From the NCBI GenBank assembly GCA_036852015.1, contig JAANDG010000613.1:22083-86082 (forward strand): 64,000 nt of DNA, given 5' to 3'. This stretch comes from Pelodera strongyloides (taxonomy: Eukaryota; Nematoda; Chromadorea; Rhabditida; Rhabditidae). Under the pieces are notes generated by a model. That model worked only from the letters and a program-made list of their open reading frames with translations, had not been told where the DNA came from and did no database searches. The position numbers and the translations under genes are program-made. This document shows positions 62,651 through 64,000 of this stretch, piece by piece (within the stretch, counting starts at the first letter, position 1; the number at the start of each line of letters is the position of its first letter).

Positions 62651-64000
62651 TCAGAGCCTATCTGATGTATGTAGTGATGCATGGATCTGTTACTAAACAA
62701 GGACTTAATAACTGAAATCCTGATAATACATCAAATACTTCTTTGTATCAGTGTAATTACTGTCAATTAGCACCTATTTCCATATCTCCGTACTGATTTA
62801 TAGTATTACCGTGTGCACCTTGTTCACGTCGTAAGTTCTTTGAATATTAGTGATCGATAATTAATGATTAATTAGTGAAATCAAAATCAATTTTAATTAA
62901 CAGGTCAAAATAAATGATTTGTGTCGTTAATTATCAATTACCACGTATCAACACACCTCGGCATCAAGTTTTGATGCTACAGTAGTCAAACAGTTCAATT
63001 CACCATTTTTTAACACCAAGTTCTTAATTAAAACCTAAATAAAGCTTCACAACCCCATTCCTCGAGTAGGCCAGGTTCGCTCGAGACTGAGCTTCCAGCC
63101 TGCTTTTATACCCGAAAACCGTGTGGCACGGGCATTTTCAGACAAAACCCAGACAATTGCACTTATGCTAATTCAGTGATATGCTAAACTCGGATGACGC
63201 AACGTTGCGACCTGGAAACTTGGAAATAAGGGTCTTGAATAGAAAATAGACCTTAAATGTGAAAATATATAGGAAATATAGTTGGAAACATTAGGAATAT
63301 AAAAAGAAATGTAATAACACAGGTGTACGGTGAATTGAGGTGCCAATTATACGCAATTATAATCAATATCTTGGGCAAACCTTGGTCAATTTTCAGTATC
63401 AAGGTCTCATTTTACTCACAAAATTACCCTCTACAACATATCAGAAATGCATTGCTTAGTAAGCAGGTTACGCCCTGTTATTATTAATAACGATTATTAA
63501 TTGTGCAGGTGCGTAATGAACAATATCACACATTCAAAAGGCTATAACTCCGTCAAAATTTGACGAATTTTCAATCTATCGACGGCATTGGATTCCCCGT
63601 GAAATTCTCTACAAAATATGTGAAGATCACCAATTTTCATTAATTAGCACTTTAATTATTAGTGACTGAATACGCTAGCTGGTTATTTTCCTTTGCTGCG
63701 CTTGTTACATTGTGATTACTTCAAGACAGCCAATCAAGCAACGTGTAAATCACTGATGGTAATAAGTTTGGATATTCATTTGTTGCTGGTTTCTTTTTTA
63801 ATTGCTATCAATTATCTGATACTCTGATATTGATAACAAATCTGAATTTGTTGAGTATGTATGTACTGCCGTCAGAGCCTATCTGATGTATGTGTTGATG
63901 CATGGATCTGTTACTAAACAAGGACTTAACAACTGAAATCCTGATGATACATCAAATACTTTTTTTGTATCAGTGTAATTACTGTCAATTAGCACCTATT
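62651..64000 (-). repeat. 1,221-bp tandem repeat (reverse copy), running off the window
   Basis: TCAGAGCCTATCTGATGTATG at 62651 recurs at 63872, a period of 1,221 bp, and the second unit continues past the window end. The sequence is the reverse complement of 37575-39640 without the nested MITE. The units include AT-rich palindromic stretches (AATTAATGATTAATTAGTG) and no coding frame. Confidence 0.8.

Larger units (their letters stand above)
55431..64000. other. Gene-poor region upstream of the Rab-effector gene
   Basis: 8.6 kb with no convincing coding exon. It should hold the promoter of the minus-strand gene at 55430; no TATA element stands out. The rest is AT-rich sequence, GA tracts and at least seven inverted-repeat elements, listed separately. 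Open frames here are short. The longest, minus 62478-62209, has no recognisable domain. Confidence 0.55.

Overview
This is intron-rich nuclear DNA from a eukaryote, most likely an invertebrate animal. Its proteins look animal-like: a BIG-type ARF exchange factor, a rhodopsin-type seven-helix receptor and a synaptotagmin-like Rab effector. Genes are split into many small exons by introns of roughly 80 to 1,600 bases that begin GT and end TTTTAG or TTTCAG. Short inverted-repeat transposons fill introns and spacers. The species cannot be named from the sequence.

Layout. (1) 79-19560, plus strand: a complete BIG/SEC7-family ARF guanine-nucleotide exchange factor. I could chain 49 exons in frame from ATG to TAG, giving 1,683 residues. 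Its penultimate exon is duplicated almost exactly. (2) About 21.2-32.9 kb, plus strand: an unusual GC-patterned region holding at least 22 exon-like segments with good splice sites but no consistent reading frame. They fall into about three tandem transcription units. Three positions that look like unit ends share the same pair of small hairpins. Two GC-rich repeat blocks sit behind matching upstream modules. (3) 33595-37055, plus strand: a complete seven-exon, 306-residue rhodopsin-type GPCR. (4) 37.1-40.5 kb: intergenic, filled by a long-period repeat carrying a nested transposon. (5) 55430-40513, minus strand: a synaptotagmin-like (Slp/bitesize-type) gene with a Rab-binding helix, a FYVE-related zinc finger, a long basic/serine-rich linker and two C2 domains. 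A few joins remain unresolved. (6) 55.4-64.0 kb: no convincing gene; transposon relics and the end of a 1,221-bp tandem repeat related, in reverse orientation, to the one at 37.6 kb.

Two of the three proteins act in vesicle traffic: the ARF exchange factor at the Golgi/endosome, and the Rab effector at secretory vesicles and plasma membrane. Nothing suggests that the neighbours are co-regulated. The most novel-looking parts are the exon array at 21-32 kb with its conserved terminal hairpins, the duplicated exon of the BIG gene, and two pairs of filled and empty transposon sites that prove TTAA target duplication inside this window.
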